From positions 186,001 through 250,000 of the forward strand of contig CADCXD010000006.1 in assembly GCA_902806575.1 (NCBI GenBank): a DNA stretch of 64,000 nt. The letters run 5' to 3'. Shown here piece by piece: positions 1-10,553 of the stretch. The translations under genes were made by a program, and so were the position numbers. This stretch comes from Jackrogersella multiformis. Taxonomy: Eukaryota; Ascomycota; Sordariomycetes; Xylariales; Hypoxylaceae. Positions within the stretch are counted from its first letter, which is position 1; every line of letters begins with the position of its first letter. The notes beneath the pieces were generated by a model. That model worked only from the letters and a program-made list of their open reading frames with translations, was not told the origin of the DNA and did no database searches.

Positions 1-179
1 ATAAAAATTAACCTTAAGTTAAGATTTCACTTAGTTAAGATTAAAAAAAAACGAATAGAAAATAATATTCCGTTATAAGTATGGCTTTTTTAAATATTTA
101 ATAATGCCATTTAAATTAATTAACGTTTTTATAATTTTCTAATTAATAATAAATAATATCTTTCGAGATTTTATTAATT

Positions 180-350
180 TAAGCCTTTTAATATACTTAA
201 ATAATTTTTTCATTTATGCGGATATAATAAAGGAATACGATAAAATTATTAAAGAAATTTTAAAAAGATTTATAAAATATTATTTAATAATTAATTTATA
301 AAAGTATTTTTAGAAAGTATAAAAAGTAAACTTTTTAAGATATATTATCG
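180..350 (+). pseudogene. reverse transcriptase remnant (catalytic YLDD changed to YLNN)
   Basis: The fragment reads IYLNNFFIYAD at about 191-223, followed by a helix-like stretch and a LRYIIG segment near 335. In the Ty3/gypsy family the catalytic box is YLDD. Both aspartates here are AAT codons, as expected from G-to-A changes in GAT. The polymerase is dead. Confidence 0.85.
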
Positions 351-423
351 GAGTAAATAATATCTTAATAGCTTAAAATAAAATCGATTATATTAATAAT
401 TAGAAAATATTTAAATCTCTTAA

Positions 424-985
424 GGAATTTTAATAATTTATCGGTTTTATCAATTTTTATTAACGATTTATAAAAAGATTTTTAAAAATAATAAAGTTAA
501 TTATTAATATAAATAAAAGAGATAAAAAGGATTAAAGATAGACCGAAGAAATAAGTAAATCTTTTAAGAAATTTAAATTCCGGTTTATTTAAGTTTTTAT
601 CATGGCATATTTTAATTTATCGAAATAAATTTATATTAAAACCGATATATTAAATTATATTATTAACGTTGTTCTTTTTTAAAAAAATAAATAAGGTAAA
701 CTTAAATTAATAATTTATTATTTTTATAAATTTATATTAGTAAAAATAAATTATAAAATTTATAATAAGAAACTATTAATTATAATAGATTTTTTTGGAA
801 AATAATATTAATATTTAGAAAGTATTAAGTATTAAATTAAAATTTATTTTAACTATTAAAATTTAGCTTATTTTATAACGGCTAAAGTTTTGAATTAATA
901 TTAAGCCTAATAAGTATAAAAATCATTATTATATTAGTTTATTATTAATTACCGATTAAGAAAATAAAATAATAAAACCGATATT
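424..985 (+). pseudogene. RT thumb and RNase H remnant
   Basis: The frame gives FIGFINFY*RFIK at about 437-475, the hallmark junction after gypsy reverse transcriptase. It then gives NYKIYNKKLL at about 750-780 and a YLES...NLAYF segment at about 815-875, the usual RNase H core. Several in-frame TAA codons interrupt it. Confidence 0.85.
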
Positions 986-1309
986 TTTTTTAGATTATTA
1001 TAATATTAATTTAAGAAAGGAGGAATTAAAAATTAACTTATAAAATCGGTTTTATAGGATAAATATTTTTTACATTCTTAAAGAACTTTATTTGCTTTTT
1101 TAATAGTTATTTTTGTTATATTAAAAAGATTATATAATCTTACTATTCTTAATTAGGCTCTCGATTTTATAAAAAGATTAAGGAAAGTAATTATTAATAA
1201 TTTAAAATATGTTACGTAAATTATAATCTTTTTTTAAAAAATTATTTTTTAGGATAATCTTTTATATCGAAAGGATAAATTTTAAATACCTATAAAATTT
1301 TAAAAAAAA

Positions 1310-1905
1310 ATTATTTCTTTTGAATATAATATCCTCGTTGCTAGATATATAGGAATAGATAAAACTTTAGAATTAATTACTTAAAACTTTTAGTAGTTAA
1401 ATATTAAGAATATTATTTAGGATTATATATAAAATTATTTAAAATATTAATAAAATAAGATCTTTTATTACGCCTTATATAAATATTTTTAATTAATAAA
1501 ATTATATTATAAACCTTAATTAATAATAGTAATAAATTTTATTATAAACCCTTTTTTATTAAACAATTATGATTTTATTTAAGTAATAATAAATTTATTT
1601 TTAAAAATAATTTACTTTATCTTTTTTAAAGTAAAAAGAAAGAAGTTTAATAATTTAATTAAAATCTTTATTAAATAATATTAAAAATTATATGGCGTAC
1701 CATTAAATATTATTTTTAATAGAGATTTTAAATTTACTTTTTATATTTAAAAAGACTTTTTTAAACTAATAAAAATTAAGTCTTATATAAGTATTATATT
1801 TTACTTATAAACCGATAGTTAAATAAAACGCCTTAATTAAATTTTAAAGGTTTACTTTAAAACTTTTATTAATTATAAAATAAGTAATTAAAAAAACCTC
1901 CTCGT
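1310..1905 (+). pseudogene. integrase core remnant
   Basis: At 1691 the frame reads YGVPLNIIFNRDFKF, the integrase box around the second catalytic Asp. About 100 bases later it reads TDS*IKRLN*, matching the conserved TDGQTER-type box that carries the catalytic Glu region. Stops and Asp-to-Asn changes make it non-functional. Confidence 0.85.
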
Positions 1906-2455
1906 AATAATTAAATTTACTTATAATAATATTACTTTATTATTAATATAATTTATATCTTTTTATATTAATTATGGTTATTATTTAATCGTTTATAACT
2001 TTCTTATAAGTATTTTACATAATTTAAGAAGTAAATTATATATATATTAAATAATATAAATATATTAAGAAGTATAAAAATACTTAAAACGAAGCCGTTA
2101 ATAAATAAAGAAATAAATAAATAAATAATAAAAAAATATATTAACTTTTTAAAAAAAACAACTTATAATGTTTAATATAAAGAATATTAAAATTAAACGC
2201 TTTATTAAGAAATTAAATAAAAAACTTTTAAAAACTTTTAAAATTTAATAAGTAATTTTTTTTATAATAATAAAACTTATTTTACTTAAAAATTAAAAAA
2301 TATATAACTTATTTTATATCTCACTTATTAAATTTTATCGTATTAATAATTAAGAATTTCCTAACCTTAATTAAGTTTTACGTAAAGTAATTTTAATAAA
2401 ATTTAAAAATTATTAAATGGAATAAATTATAAATTTTATTAAAAATTAAAGTAAA

Positions 2456-2569
2456 GTAAAATATTTTATAAAATAAAAAAATTAATTAATTAAAAGATAT
2501 TAAATTTAAGAACCTTATAAATACATATTTAGTAATAAAATAAAGATAATAATTAAATTATTTCATAAA
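2456..2569 (+). pseudogene. C-terminal chromodomain remnant
   Basis: The frame reads VKYFIK*KN*LI, then EPYKYIFSN and a KLFHK end. This keeps the chromodomain order: hydrophobic strand, W-K-x-W-P region with the Trp codons now stops, E-P-Y-x-x-I/F, C-terminal helix. Chromodomains on integrases direct insertion toward heterochromatin, consistent with an AT-rich silenced block here. Confidence 0.7.
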
Positions 2570-2790
2570 TAATATACCGATAAACCTTATAATCTTATAA
2601 TTTTTTAAAATACTTAAAATTAAACATTAAGAAAAAAAAAGCTAGTATTATACAAATAAGCTTCACGAAACAAAATATAATTAATAAATATAAAATATAT
2701 TAAAACTTATAAAATAAAACTATTAAATAAGGTTAATTAAAAGATTTAATCAATATATATAAGATTGAATTAATAAGATTAAGAGGGCGC

Positions 2791-4359
2791 TAACGGCGCT
2801 TAAAAAGATATTCAGATTATATACATATAAGTCATTACGCCTCGTTTCGTAAGAAATAAAAGGCAAGGACCTTAAAACTATAGAGAATTATTACTCAAAT
2901 CTAAACTATAATTCCAAGCCTTATTGCCCTTGTCACATAATAGCTGTGTAATAAATCTATATGTCGCATCGATGTAATTAGAAAGCAACTATCAGGTCGA
3001 AAACACAGTTGTAATTAAGGAAGATATAAGTTGTAATTCATGGATGAAATTTGTACTCAGAGCATTATGTTATGTATATTTTTGATATGGGTCCCGCAGC
3101 TGGCAGGAAACAGTCTGATGACAGCTTGACAGGTGGTCGGCGACGACCTAGTGGCCTATGCAAAACTTTCGCGTCGCGTGAGTCATCGAGAATCGTAGAG
3201 CTCTCACATCTGTGTCAGACCTGTAAATTAGGTATTTCCCAAACATACTCCTTAGGCGAGTTGCTATTATCCAACTTGGTAGCTGCCCCCCACATATGTC
3301 GAGCTTAGTTCGTACTTATTATGAACGGACGTGCTGAAACGATCTTTAAATTTAGATCCAAAGGGGATAATATTCCAAGTTCATCGCTAGGTTCAGTTCC
3401 AGGAGTACAAGACATAAAACGAGTTTCGTTACGCTCCTCCGGTGTAGGCAGACCTTATATCGGTTATCCAACGAGTGCTAATAAGAAACATGGCTTTTAT
3501 ATAGGCACTTTTAGCTATGACAAGCATCAATCATTCCCTGTTTATACGAAAATATTCACAAGCTAACCTGGCTTAGTCATCATACAAAATAGGAGGAATT
3601 ACCCCTTATTAACCCCAAAATTTACCTCTTGGAAGACGATATTGATTGAATACACAGATGCTATCGTGGGTCAAAGCTTAGAAAATAACCTCTTCGACCT
3701 CCTTATATATATGTTCATTAGATATTTTGTGGTAGATTGTTTGCTTTATATTATCTATATACCCGATCATAAACGGTTTGCAAAACTGGATTGCTAGAGG
3801 TAACTATTGTTCTCCAGTATCTATATCCCAACTTAGCCCATCAAAATCACGGTATTCCTGGCCTTGAATGTATGCCGCCGAAGGTGACGAGTTACTATTT
3901 GTATCGTTGCGGCATCTTTGCCGTAACCTGGCCAGTTATTGTAGTAGGAGATCCATGGCCATGGGTATTTTAACTTAGCTATATTCTCCAAAACCAAGTT
4001 CTTAACCGAAATTTGATTCTTAGTGATATTTTTGTTTTATTTTATGGAGATTAGTTCATGACGTAAACCGCATCCATATATATGATAGGCGCGCCGTGTT
4101 CTTGAGTAGGTAAAGGTGTAATCAGGTGCTAGTATTCGGTTTGACGATACCTCGTTGGGTAGAATTTCGAAAGAGAAAACTACCTAACTACCTAGGTATG
4201 TATGGTTTTATGGCTGCGAAGGCTTGACTATTATATCGCACCCAGTCGAATATGGCAGGTTTAAGTTGGGTCGAAGTCGACAGCCGGAGAGGATATGCTT
4301 GATTACACCATTATAACAGTTTACAGTCTTGCCTAGGACTAAACAACCCAAATCTCCTT
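2791..4359. other. gene-poor stretch beside the retrotransposon wreck
   Basis: Composition rises from the AT-rich block to ordinary intergenic values. It carries repeat copy A (3045-3240) and a few CTAGGTA-type motifs near 4190. Small open frames at 3051-3308, 3321-3566 and 3791-3973 show no domain, no codon bias and no splice context, so none is called as a gene. Confidence 0.6.
3045..3240 (+). repeat. dispersed direct repeat, copy A
   Basis: About 190 bases align by eye with 5345-5545 in the same orientation. Shared blocks include TTTGTACTC, GTCAGGAAA-like, TCTGATGAC, TTGACAGGTGGTCG, AGTGGCCTATGC and GAGTCATCGAG, with clear divergence between them. The two copies flank the zinc-finger gene, as degenerate LTRs or a segmental duplication would. 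This copy lacks the TACCTAGGTA insert seen in copy B. Confidence 0.75.
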
Positions 4360-5046
4360 TCAAACGGCATCCTTTGATCCTTTAATGTTGTGTTGTCGAA
4401 GATGTCGACCCACAGTCTCTGCCATTGAATATACCCTTCCACAACCTGGCCAGTTACATCTTGTTTGACTGTCCATAGAAGCGATATCATTATGCTGCTT
4501 CAAATGTTTGTTCAATTCGGATTCGATTGCAACAGTGGCGGTACAGCCCGGCCAAAAGCACCGCGTGCCAATGTGGACATTGGCCAGGTGTTGACGCAGC
4601 GTTGACATTGACTTGAAGTCTTCCTTGTTGCAGGTAGGGCAGGCTGGTACCTGTTTCGTAGGCTGTAGAGGCCCTTGTCGACTTCCTTTAGTGGTATAGT
4701 TATTCTCCCTGCTGTCGTCTATGGATTTTATTAGCATAATGCCCTTCGTAATTCCATGCCTAAAATGTAAAAAGCTGGGGAGTGGAGGCCAGATTGTGTT
4801 GATGGGATTGAATGTGGTATTCTGGCTTCGGAATACTATTAACTCACCTTTGGTAACAACATCTTGTTGCTCCTCGCGCTCACGAATGAGCATTCTGATC
4901 CATTCGATTTGAAGTTCCGTAAAAGATACCGGCGGCTCAGTTGTGTAGTCGTCTTCGGTGGGTGGATCGATACCCTCCATTTCGCACATTAAGGTAATTA
5001 GGGAATTACCCTTAGGCTGGGGAGAGGAAGTAGATGTTGACGACAT
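4360..5046 (-). CDS. small C2H2-type zinc-finger protein
   Basis: This predicted DNA- or RNA-binding protein has three C2H2-like fingers in its C-terminal half. The first is CPTC followed by HLANVH, and the others are CFWPGC and CNWPGC, each followed by H-x3/4-H. The CxWPGC form recurs in fungal finger proteins. The N-terminal half is acidic and unremarkable. The frame is open for 228 codons, but an in-frame 129-base intron is likely at 4719-4847 (donor GTGAGT, branch TGCTAAT, acceptor CCATAG). Splicing joins ...DVVTK to DDSREN and gives about 185 aa. The gene sits alone in repeat-rich DNA between two direct repeats, which raises the possibility that it travelled with them. Target and family beyond C2H2 are not recognised. 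Confidence 0.6.
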   Translation of the reverse strand: MSSTSTSSPQPKGNSLITLMCEMEGIDPPTEDDYTTEPPVSFTELQIEWIRMLIREREEQQDVVTKGELIVFRSQNTTFNPINTIWPPLPSFLHFRHGITKGIMLIKSIDDSRENNYTTKGSRQGPLQPTKQVPACPTCNKEDFKSMSTLRQHLANVHIGTRCFWPGCTATVAIESELNKHLKQHNDIASMDSQTRCNWPGCGRVYSMAETVGRHLRQHNIKGSKDAV

Positions 5047-5344
5047 GATCTAGAATATCGTGTTAATTATATGGAGAAGGTTGATGAGATCTTGTTATGG
5101 GTTTATTTGGGGGAACAGTGTAGAGATATTAAATACCGACTTAGGTACCTAGGTATTTTAAACAGATGATGGATGATGGAAACATGTCTTGGAGGAGATG
5201 AATCTTACTTACGAAGAATGATGTTCGACTTTCAGGGAGGATATGAAGTTGCTGATTTTACGTGTGGCGAGAAGGTAAATATCGGGCACACAACACTTTT
5301 GACAGTTATGAAAGATGAAAGATGAAAGATGTAAGGTGTAAGAA

Positions 5345-5545
5345 ACATGATATTTGTACTCGGAGCCTTAGTTAAAAGGTTTTTTACATAGGTCCAACAG
5401 CTGTCAGGAAATGATCTGATGACTGGTACCTAGGTACTTGACAGGTGGTCGACGACCCAGTGGCCTATGCGTAACTTCCGCGTTGCCATAGAAATCCAAT
5501 GAGTCATCGAGGATTGTAAAACTCGTACACGACATTAGCTACCTA
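5345..5545 (+). repeat. dispersed direct repeat, copy B, with palindromic insert
   Basis: This is the partner of 3045-3240. Between the shared blocks GATGAC and TTGACAGG, copy A has AGC while this copy has TGGTACCTAGGTAC (5424-5437). A second longer array of the same motif follows at 5540-5558, where copy A has unrelated sequence. Both copies keep TGAGTCATCGAG. Confidence 0.75.
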
Positions 5546-5558
5546 GGTACCTAGGTAT
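5540..5558. repeat. TACCTAGGTA array (two overlapping palindromes)
   Basis: This is a period-8 tandem of CTAGGTAC, self-complementary along its whole length. It is one of the many dispersed copies described in the findings. Confidence 0.85.
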
Positions 5559-8088
5559 ATTTTTGATAATATATCTAAACGCGTCTAGGCGTGTGTGGTG
5601 GATCGTTAGCACCTTTACCCCTTAAAGGTAACTAACAAGGCGTCAATACCTAGGTACTTTTAATATTCCTAAATATCACTGCTACTAAATGTCATGGTCA
5701 TAAGCCAACTTTTGAACGAAAATATCAATAATCTAACAATGTCCTTTCATAACTAGGAGGAACAATATGCTTATCTTAGTGAATATATCAGTAAGTTGTG
5801 TTAAACTAACCTTTTACCGCGAAATTAAATCGATAAATCTTTTTACATATATTTATCCTTACCCAAGTACCTACCTAGGTAAGCAACATAGTTAACATGA
5901 GGAAAAATACTAAGTGTGATATTATTTTAATGTGGCTTATTGAAAAAGGGCTTAATGGTTAAGGTTATGTGGTTATTTTGTTAAAAGGGGGTTGTCTTTT
6001 ATTTTATCTCGTTTATTGTTACATTCTCTTAGCGTACATAAACTCCCAGGCCTGCTATTATATTCCCACGACAAGTACAACATTAGAACAGTATATTTAA
6101 AGCTAAACCTTATATTATTATATTGCAACTTATTACATGAATGAAATGAATAATGTGTTATTCAATAAATGATTTATGGGTGGTAACACAAATGACAAAA
6201 CATACCACTTACGACTTTAAAATAAAAGGCACGAATACTTACTTATAAAAGCTGCCTAAAGGTAACATGAAAAGCGTGACATACTAAAAACTATTAATCT
6301 AACTTAAAGTTATGATGTAAAACTTCCTCCCGGTTTTGTAAAGAGTGATGTCTTCGAAGAAGGAGCAAATTTCTCTAAGCAAACCAGTTAATGCTAAGGA
6401 GCTCCGCTAAGTTATAGATGTTCATAATGACTAGCCTTATTGGCTTATATTATTAGTTGAAATGTGGGCAGATACTTTGATAATGTCGTTTTAGTTGAAA
6501 TAATGAGATTTAGTAAACGAAGGACACATTAAAAGGATTAAAACAATCCTACTTGCTAGAACTTAATATAACATATTCGAAGACGGGTAACTTACCTAGT
6601 CCGCTGTTCACTTCCCGTTTTCTAAAAGAAAGGGCTGCTTCGGCTGCGGAGAATACCTTAACCTACTAGAGTAGTTAGGTAAGCACTATAATGCTTATTA
6701 TAAGGGACGTAATGAAGGAAATCTTGAATACATTAGATTGGTACACAATGAGCTGATTATTTTTCCTCGACCGTATTGCCATAAAACCAAGAAATGTAAA
6801 TAGCATAATGTCCTTATCGTGTTTCCAGCCTTAGCTTGGTATATTATTAGTTAATACCTACTTAGGTACTTGTGATGCCGTGAACATAAGGAAAAATGTG
6901 GTATTTCTCGATGTTATCGAAAAGCTAGCCAGGCTTGAGGATATTCCGAGCATTACAACTAAAAGAAATATAAGTCGCCTTAAGGATATGGTAATGTAAA
7001 ACCGGGTGGTTATATCTTATGCTTACATAATCATATACCCCTATATGCATACCTGCTTATTTAAGCATACCTCTTTAATTGGCATAAGTAAACGTACGAT
7101 AGTATATTATTATTACTTAAGTAGTTTATACCAGTCATAAGAATAAGGCTTAAAGCCCTTAATTATACTTATAAACGACACTGTCACATATATGGATCTC
7201 ACCCTCATAGTTAAGCTCACTTAACCTGTGATATAACTTGGAGAAAACTCGTCGGTGTGTCCTAACTTTCTGACGTAAATGTTACTGGAAGCCATGGGAA
7301 TGTGCTTAGAGGCGCCACCACGCCGCCCGGGCCTATCACCTTGCGAGGCGGTACGGCGGGCTAACCAGCTCTGTGTCCAGAGCCTACTTGGTCACATGAC
7401 CAAATGGTTAGTTTCGAAATATATATCCTTGTGTACCTAGCATGAAGTCGTTAGTAGCTTACGAGGCTTTTCGAGCCTGATTATGAACATTAATGACAAC
7501 CTCAACTTTACTCTGGTATTTGAGAGAGTCTTAGGTAGGCCTCCTAAGTTTCGCTATCTTACTTAGGTACCTAGGTAAGATATGAATATGGACGGTAATC
7601 TGAGCCTATCCCCAGCAAGAATTCGGTTCGATTCTCAGGCCATACACGTGCTTATCCATCTCCTCCAGCCCCTGAAAGCAGAGACAAAAATATACTAATG
7701 TGTGGATGGCATTGTGGTCCTTCACCTAAATCCATCCCTTTGTCATGTACGGTCCGATCACGAACCTCGCAGCCTGTAGCGATTTGATTTAAGTCATACT
7801 AGGTACCTAACTTTCTCTCATTTAGGACATATAGAGCTTTCGTTATAATATTAATTTCTATAGTTGCTTTATCGTAGATTCTTGACCCTCGGAAATGAGA
7901 AAAAGCGGTGTGTGGCTTCCTGGCTTGTATGCGCTAACCTAGGACTAAGTTAGATTATCTAGGCTTCTTATCACTTTACATATGACATATATTTGTTTCG
8001 AATAACTACGTCATATATTCATCTACCGCAATACCTCACCCTTTATGTAGCTAACACCAAGCCATGCCCCACCCAAAGCGCCGCCAAC

Positions 8089-9426
8089 TCAGCTCAACTC
8101 CTTCGTATCCCTAAACAGATGATTCTCAAACGCCACGGGGATCGTGCCCCCAGCCAGCTCATGGCTATCGGAAAATGCCCTAATCTCTCTCTCCTCCTCG
8201 TCGCTCAGGACCACCTCCAGCGCCGCCCAGTTCTCCTCCAGGTACGCGATCCGCTTGGTCCCGGGGATGGGGAAGATATCGCTGCCCTGCCTCAGCAGCC
8301 ACGCGAGCGCCAGCTGGCTGACCGTGCACGCCTTCTTGCGGGCCAGGGCGCGGAAGGCGGCGACGTACGCGACGTTGCGGTCGCGGTTGGCGGCCGCGAA
8401 CTGCGGCAGCGCCTTGGGCCGCACGTCCGCGCCGTCGAACACGGTTTCGTTCTGCCCGAACCGCGCGGTTAGGAGCCCGCGGCCCAGGGGCGTGGCTACG
8501 ACCACGGCGACGCCGAGTTCGCGGCAGGCGGCCAGGAGGTGTGTGCCCGAGGCGCCTTCGATGCGCCGGCTGAACACGGAGTACTCGGTCTGGACGCAGG
8601 CTACCGGCGCGATCTTGACGGCGCGGCGGAGCGTGGTGGAAGATACCATGGATAGGCCGATGTGCTTGATTTTGCCCTCGCTGGGCGGTGGTTGAGTGTT
8701 AGTTGGTTGAAGACTACTTTCTTATACATAATAGAAGATGATTAGGGGAGGGGTTAAGTATACACTCACTCTTGCAGTTCCTTCAGGGCTTTCATCGTCT
8801 CTTCGATAGGGATCTGTTCGTTGGCATTGTGCATGTAATCTATCGGGTTCATGATACGTCGTTAGAATATTTTTAAACAATAGCACTCCAAGCGTAGTAT
8901 GGAATCTTCTACGATTTTCAAAAGGGGTAGAATGGAAAATAGAATGGAAGAAGGAGGATAGAAAACTTACATAGATCAATCGAGTCAATACCGAAAGCCG
9001 CCAGGCTCTTAGCAGCGGCTTTCTTGGTGTACTCGTAAGAGCTGTCGGTTTCATAGGTCGGGCTACCCTTAATGTAGCCATACTTAGAAGCAAGGAAGAT
9101 CTGGTCGCGCTTCCCGGTCCTCTTGAACCATTTTCCGACAAGCTCCTCGCCATCTCCATAGAGGCTTTATAATCATTAGTACTTCCTCCTATTCAGCCGT
9201 ACCTAATCCATAAGCATTGGGAACAGGTAAGGTGGAAAAGATCTTACTCAGCAGTATCCCAGAAAGTTTGTCCGAGCTCGAGAGCGCGGTCGAGGACCTT
9301 GAATTGCTCCTCTTCGTTGGTAACCGTGCCATAGGTAGAGGACGATAGGCCCATGAGACCGAAGCCTAGGGAGGGCACCAGAGGGCCATTCTTTCCCAGG
9401 GGGTGGAGGACGGGCTTAGTAGTCAT
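8089..9426 (-). CDS. aldo/keto reductase, AKR13/YakC-like
   Basis: This is an NADPH-dependent oxidoreductase of the aldo/keto reductase TIM-barrel family. Four exons fit: 9426-9248, 9164-8971, 8839-8770 and 8680-8089 (introns of 83, 131 and 89 bases with GTAAGA, GTAAGT and GTGAGT donors). All phases close and give 344 aa, the normal family length. The catalytic tetrad is visible: Asp in WDTAD, Tyr in LYGDGEELVG, Lys in LASKYGY and His in LYYMHN. GKIKHIGLS and the C-terminal IPGTKR cofactor loop are present. The third acceptor could lie three bases further on (LQDEGK or LQEGK). Exon 4 is far more GC-rich at third positions than exons 1-3. Substrate cannot be told from sequence. Confidence 0.88.
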
Positions 9427-10553
9427 GTTAACTTAAAAGTAGTTGTATAGGAATATTTTAATTTGTGGTTAGTATATAGGTATGAGTCTCTGTCTCTAGA
9501 ACATCCAACTCGGTGAAATGAGAAAGAACTCTGAGGGATATATATATTCATCCGCCCTCAACCACGCCCCCTAAGCACTTAGGTTAGTGACTTACAAGAC
9601 GGCGCAGTTACACGGATATGCAGCCACCAGCATACGAATTACGCAGAAACCCGATTATCCTATCTCCATACAACACACTCCTAACTCCGTCCACAAAGCA
9701 TGAAATTGAGGCTCTAACCCATATACAGGTTTGGGGATGTCGTGGCCTCGAAGAAGGGAGGTCAATCCAGCCAATCAGAGCGCAGAGTTTCCGAGCAGGC
9801 CAATCAATTTGACATCCAATGGAATAGCTTGAATTGGGGGCAATTCGCCGAATCGGGTATAAGCTGACAGCTGTAGGTAGGGCCCACTATAACAGTTTCC
9901 GTATTAGTCACGCCGAATCCCGCCTTAGCGCGGCCGGAGTAAGAATGATAATCAATGTAAGTACGGAATACATCCCGGCTGATTTTAATAGAAGGCACCT
10001 CGGTGGTATCCTTGCTTAAGACTCATATATTCCATATCGTACGACGATTAGTCCTTATGGCGGTGTCTTGTAGATACTAGGTACCTAGAATCCTGGTTTT
10101 CTAATAGTACCTAGGTACTCCTGGTAATATTACCTATATGTACCTACCTATGTAGGTAGGTAGGAGCCGACGAGCGACAGTACGCTCTAATTGATGTCAT
10201 CAACTTTAGCATTCGAGCCCCTATCTAATACATATGCCTATGTATTGCATAGCTTAATCTGGAAAGATCGGTTTAATTCAATAAGCATAGAAATAATGGC
10301 TAGTTTAATATCTGTGAAACCATGTAGAGACAGATGTCTCTGATACCATCTCATATCCCCAGCTCTTATCCCCAGCTCCTATTCCCACTGTCTAGGGAAC
10401 TTCAAGATAATGAATAGTAGATCCGATAAGAGCAGGGACCCCTAAAATCTCAAAAGCTATCATAAATATGATTCAAAGCACGCATCCCTTCTATTATGTT
10501 ATCCCCATGCTGAATGCATGCACCGAATACCCGATCCGCGACTAACCAGAAGC
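9427..10553. other. intergenic, 5' side of the reductase and 3' side of KAR5
   Basis: It holds TACCTAGGTA motifs at about 10078-10165, including a TACCTACCTATGTAGGTAGGTAGG-like inverted pair. Short open frames at 9618-10019 show no coding bias. No other feature is seen. Confidence 0.55.

Larger units (their letters stand above)
1..2790 (+). mobile_element. RIP-degraded Ty3/gypsy chromovirus, 5'-truncated by window edge
   Basis: Extremely AT-rich, TpA-dominated DNA full of stop codons that still reads, on the plus strand, as the pol polyprotein of a Ty3/gypsy retrotransposon in the order reverse transcriptase, RNase H, integrase, chromodomain. The recognisable motifs at 194, 437, 851, 1691 and 2456 all start in the same reading frame, so decay was by substitution with no net indels over about 2.3 kb. 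G-to-A and C-to-T changes turning Trp, Gln and Arg codons into stops fit RIP. A purine run at about 2631-2643 may be the polypurine tract, with an unrecognisable LTR after it. A chromodomain after the integrase defines the chromovirus lineage. Confidence 0.9.
5047..8088. other. about 3 kb gene-free, AT-rich intergenic DNA
   Basis: No frame with coding character is visible on either strand. It contains repeat copy B, several TACCTAGGTA motifs (about 5147, 5424-5437, 5540-5558, 5648, 5873, 7562) and a short GC-rich island near 7310-7385 without an open frame. It may be an old, decayed repeat region next to the transposon. Confidence 0.6.

Noticed and set aside
3051..3308. 85-codon plus frame in repeat copy A
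   Set aside because: It lies in a dispersed repeat, and the frame is broken in copy B.
7615..7650. GGTTCGATTC, resembling a tRNA B box
   Set aside because: No matching A box or cloverleaf could be drawn upstream.
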